From positions 39,712,487-39,776,486 of the forward strand of contig JAOANR010000015.1 of the NCBI GenBank assembly GCA_030278955.1: a DNA stretch of 64,000 nucleotides, written 5' to 3'. Positions 48,960-60,800 of this stretch are shown here, one piece after another. The translations under genes were made by a program, and so were the position numbers. Below the pieces are notes generated by a model. It saw only the letters and a program-made list of their open reading frames with translations, did no database searches and had not been told where the DNA came from. The first letter of the stretch is position 1; each line of letters starts with the position of its first letter. The DNA comes from Hygrophila difformis. Taxonomy: Eukaryota > Streptophyta > Magnoliopsida > Lamiales > Acanthaceae.

Positions 48960-50520
48960 TTCTCCTTGGCTGACAGTTCCATACTAATGAGGTTATGGAA
49001 TTAGAAATTATATTACGATTTATCTTAACTCTTCTTCCAAAGTGAGAGGCGTGCTGGCTGGCGCTATAATTGCAGGCGGACAGTTTGATAATACCTTTTA
49101 AGTAGGGTTCATGCTGATGCAATGGTTAAACGGTTTTACCCCGCGCCTGGGGTATGGGTAATGATGCAGAGGGCGGCCCAAAGGATTTAAAAACGAACAT
49201 GGTGGACATTTCTACCACTACAGGGCGGGGCACGGATGGGTGGATATATTTTGTATAGTGCAGCGACGGAGCCTTACACGGCAGTGCATGAGTCGAATAC
49301 ATGATGAGGCAGTGCGAACTATGCCAATCAGCATGAATCATCTAAAAGTTCTGCAAGAAAAGATCTCTTAAACGACAGGATGGCTTTTCCAAAAGCGACG
49401 CTGTGCCAAACCAGATGCAGGTGGATCTTTATCAAGGTAACTACGACGCTGAGTTGATATTGCGATCAATCCGCGGCGCTCCTTTTCCTCTGCCACATCC
49501 CATTGTCAACTGAAAGGCGTGACGTAACAGCACCACACTGCAGGTAATTTACTGTTGAACGATGCTGCTGCTCAATTGTATCCACTCTCTTCATTTGCCC
49601 TCATTGCATAAACTCACGATCGAATGGAAGACTTCAGTTTACCATAAGTCAAACCTTGAAGGTGGACTTGGTTCATAACCGAATCATCCCTATCTTCCAT
49701 GCTTCAGTCCAATAATGCTGGCTTAAAATCGTGCCCATCTTCCATGGGACGAATTTATGCCACCATTACTGGACTGAAGCATGGAAGATAGGGATGATTC
49801 AGTTTTGAACCAAGTCCACCTTCAAGGTTCAACTTATGGTAAACTGAAGTCTTCTATCCTGAGTTTATGCAATGAGGTCAAATGAAGAGAGTGGATGCAA
49901 TTGAGCAGCATCACCGTCAGCAGGAAGTTACCTGCTATTTGGTTCTGTTACGTGACGCCTTTCAGTGGACAATGGGATTTGGCAGAGGAAAAGGATTGCA
50001 GCGGATTGATCGCAATATCAACTCAGCGTCGTAGTTACCTTGATAAAGATCCACCTGCATCTGGTTTGGCACAGCGTCGCTTTTGGAAAAGCCATCCTGC
50101 TCGTTGAAGAGATCTTTCCTTGCAGAACTTTTAGATGATTCATGCTGATTGTCATAGTTCGCACTGCCCCATCATGTATTCGACTCATGCACTGCCGTGT
50201 AAGGCTCCGTCGCTGCACTATACAAAATATATCCACCCACCCGTGCCCCGCCCTGTAGTGGTAGAAATGTCCACCATGTTCGTTCCTAAATCCTTTGGGC
50301 CGCCCTCTGCATCATCACTCATACCCCAGGCGCGGGGTAAACCCGTTTCTTCAGCATTGCATCAGCATGAACCCTACTTAAAAGGTATTATCAAACTGTC
50401 GGCCTGCAATTATAGCGCCAGCCAGCACGCCTCTCACTTGGGAAGAAGAGTTCAGATAAATCGAAACATAATTCCTTTATTCCATAACCTCATTAGTATG
50501 GAAATGTCAGCCAAGGAGAA
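48960..50520. repeat. Palindrome 1 of 8 (centre about 49740)
   Basis: Left arm 48960-49717 and right arm 49762-50520 are imperfect inverted copies around a loop of about 44 bases. The outer ends carry a CLASSY-like SNF2 piece: minus strand near 49075-49030 reads PAIIAPAS then LTLEEEL. Both arms encode the same peptide run (LPCKAPSLHYTKYIHP) in opposite orientation, which shows the inversion plainly. Confidence 0.9.
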
Positions 50521-50649
50521 TATATTTTAATTTCCAACTTCCATGTTGTGCCCCGTCTCAGCCATTTGCCAATCTTGGGTGGTTGCTATGGACTGTGATT
50601 ATGTCTCAGCCAAGGGAACATTTCTGAATGAGGCTGCCTTCAGGCAATC

Positions 50650-51630
50650 CGCTAACAATCGGATACCGAGGAAGGTGAGGATGCGGTGTGGGCCGACGTC
50701 CTTCGGCGTTCTGACTAAGGGGCATGGAGAATCGGGACGGCCACTGATGTACAATTACTCCTCGACGATCCAAAAATTCTTCAGCATTTCTTATGTCGAA
50801 AATGCTCAAACTCTGCCAACTTCAGGTATGCATCCGACCATGCGGTTCGACGAGGTTTTGGGTACCTGCTTCGCACTCACGCTACTTGGCATGTTTTCTC
50901 GCGTCGACGTCCGTATGGAGGAATATTGCAGCCGATCGTCCTTAGCCCACTTTTCCATTAATCTGCATGGCCCGGAAGTTCTAGATTGCCCGATATGTTT
51001 TGATGAAATCTAGACAAACAAGCAACGTAGATAGCACCATTAAGCTCGGTTGCATATGGTGCAGTCGGCTGAGAGAGGTTGAACATAGGGAGAAAAAATA
51101 CCAAGGGGTCGACATGATCTCAAGCATGGTGTCCAACTATACCCGGTCTGCTACAAGCTTGATCATGTCGACCCCTTGTATTTTTTCTCCTTGTGTTCAA
51201 CCTCTCTCAGCCGACTGCACCATATGCAACCAAACTTAATGGTGCTATCTACGTCGCTGGTTTGTCTAGATTTCATCAAAACATATCGGGCAATCTAGAA
51301 CTTCCGGGCCATGCAGATTAATGGAAAAGTGGGCTAAGGACGACCGGCTGCAATATTCCTCCATACGGACGTCGACGCGAGAAAACATGCCAAGCAGGGT
51401 GAGTGCGAGGCAGTTACCCAAAACCTCGCCGAAGATCATTGTCGCCTGCATACCTGAAGTTGGGAAAGAGTTTGAGCATTCGCGTCATAAGAATGCTGAG
51501 GATGTTCCGAATGGCCCAGGACTAATTGTCCATCAGTGGAGTACATCCTTATTCTTGTCCCCTCGTCCGAACGCCAAAGCATTTCACCCCGCACCGCAAC
51601 CTCATCTGACTCGCCACCCGATCAGTGTAG
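50650..51630. repeat. Palindrome 2 of 8 (centre about 51140)
   Basis: Arms pair around a tip containing CAAGGGGTCGACATGATC (51102-51119) and its complement (51161-51178). This is the first of three palindromes built on segment X. Near the tip both arms encode VLDCPICFDEI. Confidence 0.9.
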
Positions 51631-51699
51631 TATGAAATGTTGTTGATTTTCAGGTTGTGTTTGACATGCAACCATCACTCTCTGATGCCTTCAGGCAAG

Positions 51700-52468
51700 C
51701 CGGTAACAATCGGATACTGAGGAAGAGAAGGATGCGGTGTGGGACGACGTCATTCGGCGTTCCGACTAAGGCCCACGGAGAATCAGGAGGACCGCTGCTG
51801 CACAATTACTCCTCAACCGTCCAAAACTTCTTCAGCATTTGTTATTTCGAAAATGCTCGAACTCTGCCAACTTCAGGTATGCATACGACCACCCTGTTCG
51901 GCGAGGTTATGGGCAACTGCTTCGCTCGCACGCTCCTTCGCATGTTTTCTCTCGTCGAGCTGCGTATGGAGAAATATGGTAACCGGCCGTCCTTTGCCCA
52001 CTTTTCCATTAATCTGCGTGGCCGGTAAGTTTTGGATTGCCCAATATGTTTCGATGAAATCTAGACAATTGGACATTCAGTGATACTTTCGAATGTACAG
52101 TTTGTCTGGATTTCATCAAAACATATGGGGCAATCCAAAACTTACCGGCTATGCAAATTAATGGAAAAGTGGGCAAAGGACGGCCGGCTACCGTATTTCT
52201 CTATACGACGTCTCGACGATAGAAAACATGCCAAAGAGCGTGAGAGCAAAGCAGTTACCCAAAATCTCGCCGATAAGCATGGTCGCATACATACCTGAAG
52301 TTGGAAAAGAATTCGAGCATTCGCGTCATAAGAAAGCTGAAGATGTTTCAGAACAGCCCAGGACTAATGGTCAAACAGTGGTCTACATCCTTATCCTTGT
52401 CCCTTCGTCCGAACGCCAAAGTATTTCACCCCGCACCGCAACCTCATCTGACTCGCCACCCGATGGTT
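51700..52468. repeat. Palindrome 3 of 8 (centre about 52084)
   Basis: A second, diverged copy of segment X in both orientations, with a short loop between about 52068 and 52101. Indels break the frames that are open in palindrome 2. Confidence 0.88.
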
Positions 52469-52649
52469 GCAACTTCATCAACTGGACTCGCGCCGCAACG
52501 TTACCAATTGGTCTCGCGACGCAAATGACGGATGGGTTATTTCCGTACAGTTGGTCTCGTGCTCGCGCCAAGTGTTACCTTCTCGAACATGTCTGAGTAT
52601 GATGCTGCACTATTCGATCTGTGCCAAACCAAGAAAACTGCATGAAATG

Positions 52650-53330
52650 AAGCTGCATCTACAAAATGCAGGAAGATTGTGTTGTAAGCACACAACGTTC
52701 GCACAGCTCTGAGTATGGCACAACACATAGAAGGGCCGATATAGGTATGTTTACCCATGCAGCAGTGAAAGAGACGTTACTGACACATACAACCTGAAAA
52801 GAATCAATAATTTTTAGCCAGATTAACTTGTACACATTTCTCATGCTTTGATCATCTTTGTAACTGATCATATTTGCGTAGAGCATCAGCAACCGCGCTG
52901 CCCTGAACCCTCCGTAATGTGTACAAACGAACACTAATATTTTGTTGGAATGGGATTTCCAGAGACGAGCAACACGTTCTTACAAAACACGAACTGTAAG
53001 AACATGTTGCTCCACTCTGAAAATCTCATCCCAACAAAAAATTAGTGTTCATTTGTACACATTACGGAGAGTTCAGGGCAGCGCGGTTGCTGATGCTCAA
53101 CGCAAATAAATTCATATACAGAGATGATCATAGTACGACAAATGTGCACAAGGTAATCTGGATAAAACACTAACTAATGTTTTCAGGTATGTATTTGTTA
53201 GAAATGTCATCTACTATGCATGCTTACACATGCCGATACTGCCCGACTATGTGTTGTGCCGCATCACAGGCATGTGCCAACGTTGCCTGCTAAAAACATA
53301 GCCTCCTGCATCTAGAGAGGCCGCAACATC
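52650..53330. repeat. Palindrome 4 of 8 (centre about 52990)
   Basis: Built on segment Y. The tip pairs GAGCAACACGTTCTTACA (52967-52984) with TGTAAGAACATGTTGCTC (52995-53012). Arms diverge outward but stay alignable over about 330 bases. Confidence 0.85.
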
Positions 53331-53439
53331 ACAAACAGCAATCTCGTCTTTCCTGCTACCAATTTTTTTACGGCTTGCATATATCCTCTGTATTAGACGA
53401 TGCGGATAGTGACCATCTCTGAATGAGGCTGCCTTCAGG

Positions 53440-54200
53440 CAATCCGGTAACAATCGGATACCGAGGAAGAGGAGGATGCAGTTTGGGACGACGTTCTTCG
53501 GCGTTCGGATTAAGGGCCATGGAGAATCAGGACGTCCACTGATGTACAATTACTCCTCGACGATCCAAAACTTCTTCAGCATTTCTTATGTTGAAAATGC
53601 TCAAATTCTTTCCCCACTTCAGGTGTGCGCGGGACTTGTGTTTCGGCGAGTTTTCCTGTAACTAGTTCGCTGTCACAGTCCTTGCTATGTTATCACGCCG
53701 CACACCTGTATGGTGAAATGTGGCAGGCGACCGTCCTAATACGACTTTTCCATTAATCTGCATCTCCCGGAAGTCCTAGATTGTCCCCTCTGCCTCGATC
53801 AAATGTTGCCATCTGGGTTACTCAGCCAGATGTCTACATTTGATCGAGGCAGAGAGGACAACCTAGAACTTCCGGGCCATGCAGATTAATGGAAAAGTCG
53901 TATTAGGACGGTCGCCTGCCACATTTCACCATACAGGTGTGCAGCGTGATAACATAGCAAGGACTGTGACAGCGAACTAGTTACAGGGAAACTCGCCGAA
54001 ACACAAGTCCCGCGCACACCTGAAGTGGGGAAAGAATTTGAGCATTCGCCGCATAAAAAAGCTGAAGATGTTTCGGTTAGCCCAGGACTAATTGTCCAAA
54101 AGTGGACTACATCCTTATCCTTGTCCCTTCGTCCGAACGCCAAAGAGTTTCACCCCACACCGCAACCTCATCTGACTCGCCGGCCGATCGTTGCAACTAA
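53440..54200. repeat. Palindrome 5 of 8 (centre about 53822)
   Basis: Third copy of segment X. The tip pairs CCTCTGCCTCGATCAAATG with CATTTGATCGAGGCAGAGAGG. Arms are about 370 bases with high identity. Confidence 0.9.
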
Positions 54201-54379
54201 AGCAACTGAACTCTAGCCGCAACGTTCCCCTTTGGTCTCGCGCCGCAAAGTACGGATGGGTTATTTCCGTACAGTTGGTCTCGTGCTCGCATATTAGTGT
54301 TACCTTCTCGAACATGCCTGAGTATGATGCTGCACTATTCGATCTGTGCCAAACCAAGAAAACTGCATGAAATGATGCT

Positions 54380-55045
54380 GCATCTACTAAATGCAGGAAG
54401 ATTGTGTTGTAAGCACACAACGTTCGCACAGCTCTGAGTATGGCACAACACATAGAAGGGCCGATATAGGTATGTTGGATCATGCAGCAGTGAATGCCGT
54501 TACTGACACATACAACCTGAAGAGAATCAATAATTTTTAGCCAGATTAACTTGTACACATTTCTCATGCTTTGATCATCTCCGTAACTGATCATACTTGC
54601 GTAAAGCATCACTAACCGCGCTGCCCTGAACTCTCCGTAATGTGTACAAACGAACACAAATATTTTGTTGGAATGAGACTTTTAGAGACGAGCAACACGT
54701 TCTTACAGAACTCGAGCCCGAAGAACGTGTTGCTCCTCTCTAAAAATCCCATCCCAACAAAAAATTAATGTTGGTTTGTACACATTACGGAGAGTTCCCG
54801 GCAGCGCGGTTAGTGATGCTTTACGCAAGTATGATCAGTTACGGAGATGATCATAGGACGATAAATGTGCACAAGCTAATCTGGATAAAACACTAACTAT
54901 TGTTTTCATGTATGTATTTGTTAGAAACGTCATTCTGGGTGCATGCTTCCACATGCCGATGCTGCTCGACTATGTGTTGTGCCTCATCACAGGCATGTGC
55001 CAACGTTGCCTGCTTCGAACATAGCCTCCTGCATCTAGAGAGGCC
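54380..55045. repeat. Palindrome 6 of 8 (centre about 54712)
   Basis: Second copy of segment Y, with tip GAGCAACACGTTCTT / AAGAACGTGTTGCTC. It is closely related to palindrome 4. Confidence 0.88.
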
Positions 55046-55109
55046 GCAACATCACAAACACCAATCCCGGCTTTCATGCTACCGCTTGTTATCGTCGTGA
55101 GAGCTGGCT

Positions 55110-56030
55110 GGCGGGCTGCTACGACATATTCTTGGCACGCATAATGATCAATGCTCCTGGCCCGCGGCAGGATACTGTGCCCGTGCGCGTTTTAGTTTCT
55201 ACCTAGTGGGAATGATATGATCCGACATTTATTGTCAGAAGGAATTAAGAAGTGAACCGTCGGATAATGTCGAGAATTCTCACCCCGGTTTGTGCCGTGG
55301 CATGTGTGCCCACAATGCCTTTCGCACGAACATGGTGGACATTTCTACCACTGCATGGCATGTAGGGCATGGGTTCATTTTTTTTTCTTAATACAGCGAT
55401 GGAGCCTTACACGGTAGTGGATAAAGGCATCCAGAATGACGAGCTCGCAAGACCTCGAATGACTAGCCTGTGCGTAAAGGTGTGTGTCCGCCCATCGGAT
55501 GACCACTGAGCAATAAACCAATCATTGTAGGAATTTTAGAAGCAGATTTTTTGAAGCACGACTACAAGAGTATTTGAAGGTGCCACCCTTCCAAGAATCT
55601 GCTTCTAAAACCCCTACAAGGATTGTTTTAATGGTCAGTGGTCATCGAATGTGAGGATGCACACCTTTACGCACAGGCTAGTCATTCGAGATCTTGCGAG
55701 CTCGTCATTCTGAATGCCTTTCTCCACTACCGTGTAAGGCTCCATCGCTGTATTAAGTAAAAAAAATGCACCCATGCCCTACATGCCATGCAGTGGTAGA
55801 AATGTCCACCATGTTCGTGCGGAAAGCATTGTGGGCACACATGCCACGACACAAACCGGGGTGAGAATTCTCGACATTATCCGACGGTTCACTTCTTAAT
55901 TCCTTCGGCCAAAGCATGCCGGATCATATCATTCCCACCAAGTAAAATAAAACTCGCACGACCACAACATCCTGTCGCGGCATAAGAGGCTGATCATTAT
56001 GTGAGTCTAGAAAATGTCGAAGCTGCACGC
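55110..56030. repeat. Palindrome 7 of 8 (centre about 55572)
   Basis: Arms of about 430 bases with tip TTGTAGGAATTTTAGAAGCA and its complement. The segment GAACATGGTGGACATTTCTA is shared with palindrome 1, so the two are related. Confidence 0.88.
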
Positions 56031-56299
56031 CAGCCGCGTAAATAGGGCGTGCCGAGTCACGCTGGCCACTCCGGCATTCCGTCAGGCTTGCATATATCCT
56101 CTGTATAGGACGATGCAGATAGTGACCATCACTATCTGAACAACCATTCCGAAATATTTTTCCCATACCTCAAGTGTAATGAATAACATGTTATCCACAT
56201 TCTTCGAGAATATTAATCTGCATGGCCCGGAAGGTTCCGGATTGCCATCTATGTCTCGATCAAATATTGACATATCTGTATTGCATGATCACATTGTCA
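56031..56299. other. Junction between palindromes 7 and 8 with a segment X remnant
   Basis: Near 56211-56273 a short piece matches the tip-proximal end of segment X (ATTAATCTGCATGGCCCGGA). Beside it, near 56088-56120, is a piece (GCTTGCATATATCCTCTGTA) also seen at 53373. It is a patchwork of array parts. Confidence 0.5.
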
Positions 56300-57025
56300 T
56301 CCTTCTTGTCTATCTTCTTATTGATGAATTTTGCTCCTGTCAACTTCGCAAACAAGCTGTAGCTGATTCCCAAACTGATACTGTCTGTATTCCATGAGTA
56401 TAATTTCACCATTCGAACTGTGTCCTTGTTCCCTTGTCTGCCCCGAGTTAGAAGTTGGCGACCCAGGCTGTTCTCCTTGCCTGACGGTTCCATACTTTGA
56501 AGGTTATAGAAAGAGAAATTGACTTCCCATTTTCTGAACTCTTCTTCCCAGGTGAGAAGCATGTCGGCTGGGGCTATAATTGCAGGCCCACGGTTTGGAA
56601 ACTTTTTTATGTAGGTTTCAATGAATACAATGGTTAAACGGGTTTCCCCCGTCCCTGGAGTATTGCGCATACTAATTGAAACCCGTTTAACCATTGTATT
56701 CATTGAAACCTACATAAAAAAATTTCCAAACTGTCGGCCTGCAATTATAGCCCCAGCCGACATGCTTCTCACTTGGGATGAAGAGTTCAGAAAATGGCAA
56801 GTTAATTCCTCTTCCCATAACCTTCAAAGTATGGAACCGTCAGGCAAGGAGAACAGCCTGGTTCCCCAACTTCTAACTCGGGGCAGACAAGGGAACAAGG
56901 ACACAATTCGAATGGTGAAATTATACTCATGGAACACAGAGAGTATCAGTTTGGGAATCAGCTACAGCTTGTTTGAGAGTGTTGACAGGAGCAAAATCCC
57001 TGAATGAGAAGATAGACAAGAAGGA
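56300..57025. repeat. Palindrome 8 of 8 (centre about 56662), CLASSY3/4-like SNF2 fragment
   Basis: Both arms encode the same piece of a CLASSY-type SNF2 protein, on the minus strand at 56645-56300 and on the plus strand at 56679-57007. Shared motifs include TRLTIVFIETYIKKFPN, PAIIAPADMLLTW, EEFRKW, PSGKENSL, MVKLYSWNT and LGISYSLF. CLASSY3/4 proteins are chromatin remodellers that recruit RNA polymerase IV for siRNA production. The piece starts just after the expected Walker A motif and ends before the DEAH-type motif, so no protein activity is expected. A loop of about 33 bases separates the arms. Confidence 0.85.
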
Positions 57026-57220
57026 TACAATCCACTGCCGATTGTTTACATTATGTGACCGATTGTTCGTTGACGAATGGGCATTAAAACATGTTATCCG
57101 CTTTGTTGGAGAATAATAATTGTGGCAACAATTTGATAGAGGATACAATTATTTGTCTTTCATACACTCCAATTACACTTGAAATCATAAATTCAACAAC
57201 GGACCATCGCTCATTGTTAC

Positions 57221-59066
57221 TCAGTGGGGCCACGTCTCCCAGGCATATGGTCCGGTACTATTCAAATCGGGGATATTCCGAGGCATGTTCTGCGGGCACC
57301 TCAGTGCCGTGTGGCCTACCTGACCGCATCTACTACATTTTTTTGGTGCACGCGGTCGCCTTTCTGATGTCCCGGCCACAGGCTCAACCGTCGCGGTGCA
57401 GTTCTTACGGTTGTGGCCGGATTGGCCGCACCTGCGACATCTTTGAGGCATCCCGGCACGCGATGCTCTTTCCACTGCCGATCGAAGCCTGGTTGTTCTT
57501 GGTCTTCCCGCTTGGCGCGGGCATTCAGGCGTCTTACATGGGGCGTCCGCAATTTCTGTTGGTACCACCCAATCATTCGGGTTTGCCATCGGATACACGG
57601 GTCCGCTCCATGCATCCATCAAAGCACTTCGAAGATAGAAGGCGGCGCATAGTGGGTTATTTCGTGCCTCGCTTTCCTGCATATTGGAAATACACCCAAC
57701 TTATGTTTCCAACTGTACAAACCTCTGAAGCAATGATGTAATCGAATACTTACAGTATTGCGGCGACTGCGTGGGAGCACGGTATCAACATCTGCTGGAA
57801 GCTCTGGCATGTGCACGATGGGTCCTCCGTAAGGCTCACCGTGTACGACTTACTGCCGTGCCGGACCTGGTACACATTTTCCAAACGCGTATTCTCGACA
57901 TCCAACTTTTCACCTATCGCTCGAGCATTAAACACCTCCCGAGTTGCACAATCGGTTAAACGGTCTGTGTTTCTTGAAGCATCTTCATGTCTTCTCTTAA
58001 ACCAATCTCCGACAGTAGCACGAATCACCTCCATCATAGCGCACACAGGCAACCTGCGTGCCCACAAAAGGACCTTGTTCATGCTTTCGACGATGTTCGT
58101 CGACATCATGTCGTACCGTCGGACGGGACAGTGAACTCGTGCGAAGCGTTCTGGCCTTATTTCCTCCATCAAATGTCTATACGCGCTCGGATACCCATCC
58201 CTTAGGGTAGCCATATGCCGGTCGTACACGGACCTCTTGTGTGCATATGCCGCTCCCATGAATGCGTCCTGGGCTCCCTTCCCCCCGAACCGCAACAGGT
58301 TCTTCGCTAGGTGCACGCAGCATAGAACGTGTGGATTCCTCGGGAGCGCTTGCTCCACCGCAGCTCTAATTGCGGGCGAACCGTCAGAGATTATCAACAC
58401 ATTGTCGTTTGGAAGAAGCGCGGCCCTCATCTGCGTCAGAAACCATCTCCACGCCCTTGTTGACTCTTTCGGTCCGACCCCGAAACAGAGCGGAAATATC
58501 TGATTGTTCCCATCTTTCGTCACTGCCACGAAAAGTACTCCCTTGTACTTCCCCTTCAGATGCGTTCCGTCAATCACGATGAAGGGCCGCATCTCTTTCC
58601 ACCCAGTAATTGACGCATACAACGCATAGAAACAGTACAAGAACTTATCCTCATCATCAACTACGTACTCCGTATAGGTCCCAGGATTTTGCTCCCGCAT
58701 CATATACAGGTACGATGGAATCATTCGGAAGGAGTCGTCATGCCCACCAAAAATGTATGAAATGGCATGAGCCCGAATCTTTCTCGCCATATCCACCGAT
58801 ATTCTGACGCCGTCCTCCAACAACCGCGCCCGAAGTGACTCGGGTCCCATCGTCTCCGACCCAACCGCCACCACATTCGCATAATATGCCCCCAAGTGAC
58901 TGGACGGGAGTCTCGTGTCTGGAATATTATCCGGGTTAAACGTGCAATTGTGTGGTACCAATCTGTATACGGTCCATATCGATGGGGTACCTGATAATGG
59001 CCAAAAATGACCATTATTTTCAATCCATTTCCGTGTCTTAAACGGGCATTTGATCGCATTCCGGTC
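57221..59066 (-). CDS. Mutator-like (MULE) transposase, 5'-truncated
   Basis: The minus-strand frame is open from 59066, right after a stop at 59069-59067, to a donor at 57754 (ACT/GTAAGTATT). It starts with a late part of the N-terminal region (NAIKCPFKTRKWIENNG, WTVYRLVPHNCTFN). The MULE DDE core follows (FIVIDGTHLKGKYKG with the first Asp, IISDGSPAIRAA with the second, HVLCCVHLAKNL) and then a SWIM finger (CTCQSFQQMLIPCSHAVAAI). A second exon (from about 57680 to 57221) has VYPMANPNDWVVP and two CCHC knuckles, CRRCGQSGHNRKNC and CSRCGQVGHTALRC. The acceptor that would join them in frame is unclear, so a small frameshift or a missed short exon is possible. The extreme N-terminus is missing where the Athila element begins. 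It is convergent with the ULP1 gene. Confidence 0.8.
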
Positions 59067-59289
59067 TTACATTAAGTGAGAAAGCAGTCGAATTGGACTG
59101 ATTTATGCATAATTGTAAAAATAATAAGCTGGTGTGAAAAAGACACAAATATGTAATTTTATTACATATTTATGTTAGAAAAATCCAAAAACATGAGAAA
59201 AAGAAAAGGAAACAAAAAGATGGGAAAAAGATAGAAAAGCCCACAAAAAGAATATTTTTGGCCCATCTGGCCCAATCCAGCAGGCCCAG

Positions 59290-60800
59290 GAAGACCTTTG
59301 TCGCGGAAGCCCTTGGCGCGATGCAGTGTTCCGCGACAAAGGCATGTTCCGCGACCAACTGGCCCCAAATGAAGAGGAGACCAGCCAAGCCCCTGGCGCG
59401 ATGACCCTTGTCGCGATGGCATGCTCCGCGACAAAGGTCCATTCCGCGACCAAGATGCACAAATAGAGACACAAGACCCAGTCGAGAAGCCTTGCCACAT
59501 GCAGTGTGTTCCGCGACCAACTTGATGTTCCGAGACAAAGCTGTGATGTGTGTGATGTCTTAAGACACAATGGGCTAGAATCAAGGCCCATGGGCTTAGG
59601 GTTACACTTCTATAAATATGAGGTGTCTCCCATGAGCCAAGGGTTGGTTGGAAGGTTGAAATTTTGTTAGGAGTTCTTGAAGGCAAGCAGTAGGAGTTCT
59701 CTCTTAGGTAGAGTAGTTTAGGTTTATTTTCATGTATTATTTAATTTTTGCACTTAGTTTAGCTTAGATTAGTGTTTTACTGTTCACAGTGCTTAGATAG
59801 TCATTTTCATACTATGTTTTGTTTTCTAAACTCTTGTTTTAGGGTTTGTAATACCCAAATCATGGGTATTAACAACACCTCTTCAATAATATGGGAAAAC
59901 ATTCATCATTTGTGTCCCAAATCATGAAATGGGTCTCACACCCCATGGATTTATGCTTTCTATTTCATTTTGGGGTCATTTGACCCCCATTTTGTTATTT
60001 TTATGTTACTGTTAGCATATTATGGATAATGTTGTGTGGATGTGTGATCAAACCCTAGATTAGGACTCTTGCTTTATTTTTAATATCCTGCCCAGACTTG
60101 TTATTTTTGTTTAAGCATGTTCTTCCTTATTTTGAATGTTTCTTGTTTATTTCTAGCTTAGAATAGCTTTTTGATCTGAAATAGGGTGAGATCACGCTGT
60201 TTGCATGCCACTGTTCATTTCTGCTTTTTCTGACTTTTTGTCCTGAACCACCTTGGGCGCCAACCGCCTTCTGGCGCGGAACCACGTTCCGCGACAGAGT
60301 GGCTGTTCCGCGACCAAGGTGTTTCAAGACGCTTGTCTCCAAATTTAAAACCCTTTGTCGCGGAATACCTTGTCGCGGAGCCACGTTCCGCGACAAAACT
60401 GTCCATGCATAGCGACAAAGGAGCCAAACTCTTGCATTGTGTCTTCATGGCTTCTTGTCGCGGAATCATCTTGTCGCGGAGCCACGTTCCGCGACAAAAT
60501 CCCATTCCGAGACAGAAAAATTATGCCATGTTTCTTAATCTTTGAACACTTTGTCGCGGAACACCTTGTCGCGGAACCACGTTCCGCGACAAAATCTCCA
60601 TGCATAGCGACAAAGGTTCAAATGCCTTAGAATTTTCTGAAAACACTTTGTCGCGATGTCACCCTTGTCGCGGAGCCACGTTCCGCGACAAAACCTTGCA
60701 TAGCGACAAAGAGGCGTTATGCTGCCAAAAATTCTAAAAACTTGACGGGATGTCCATGTCGCGGATCTCGGTCCGCGACAACATTTATGATATAGCGACA
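59290..60800. repeat. Array of TTGTCGCGGAA / TTCCGCGACAA hairpin repeats
   Basis: The motif occurs more than 25 times in both orientations, in a sparse group (59290-59530) and a dense group (60260-60790). In the dense group, units of about 95-120 bp contain TTGTCGCGGAGCCACG next to TTCCGCGACAAA, so each can form a hairpin with a stem of about 10 bp. GCATAGCGACAAAG ends most units. The block is much richer in GC and CpG than its surroundings. Confidence 0.85.

Noticed and set aside
50543..51013. A 156-residue frame ending in CPICFDEI as a real RING gene
   Set aside because: It ends at a palindrome tip without the rest of a RING, and its copies are frame-broken, so it is array sequence and not a gene.
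59290..60800. CRISPR-like array because of regular palindromic repeats
   Set aside because: This is a plant nuclear genome, spacers are not unique or of constant length, and no cas genes exist.
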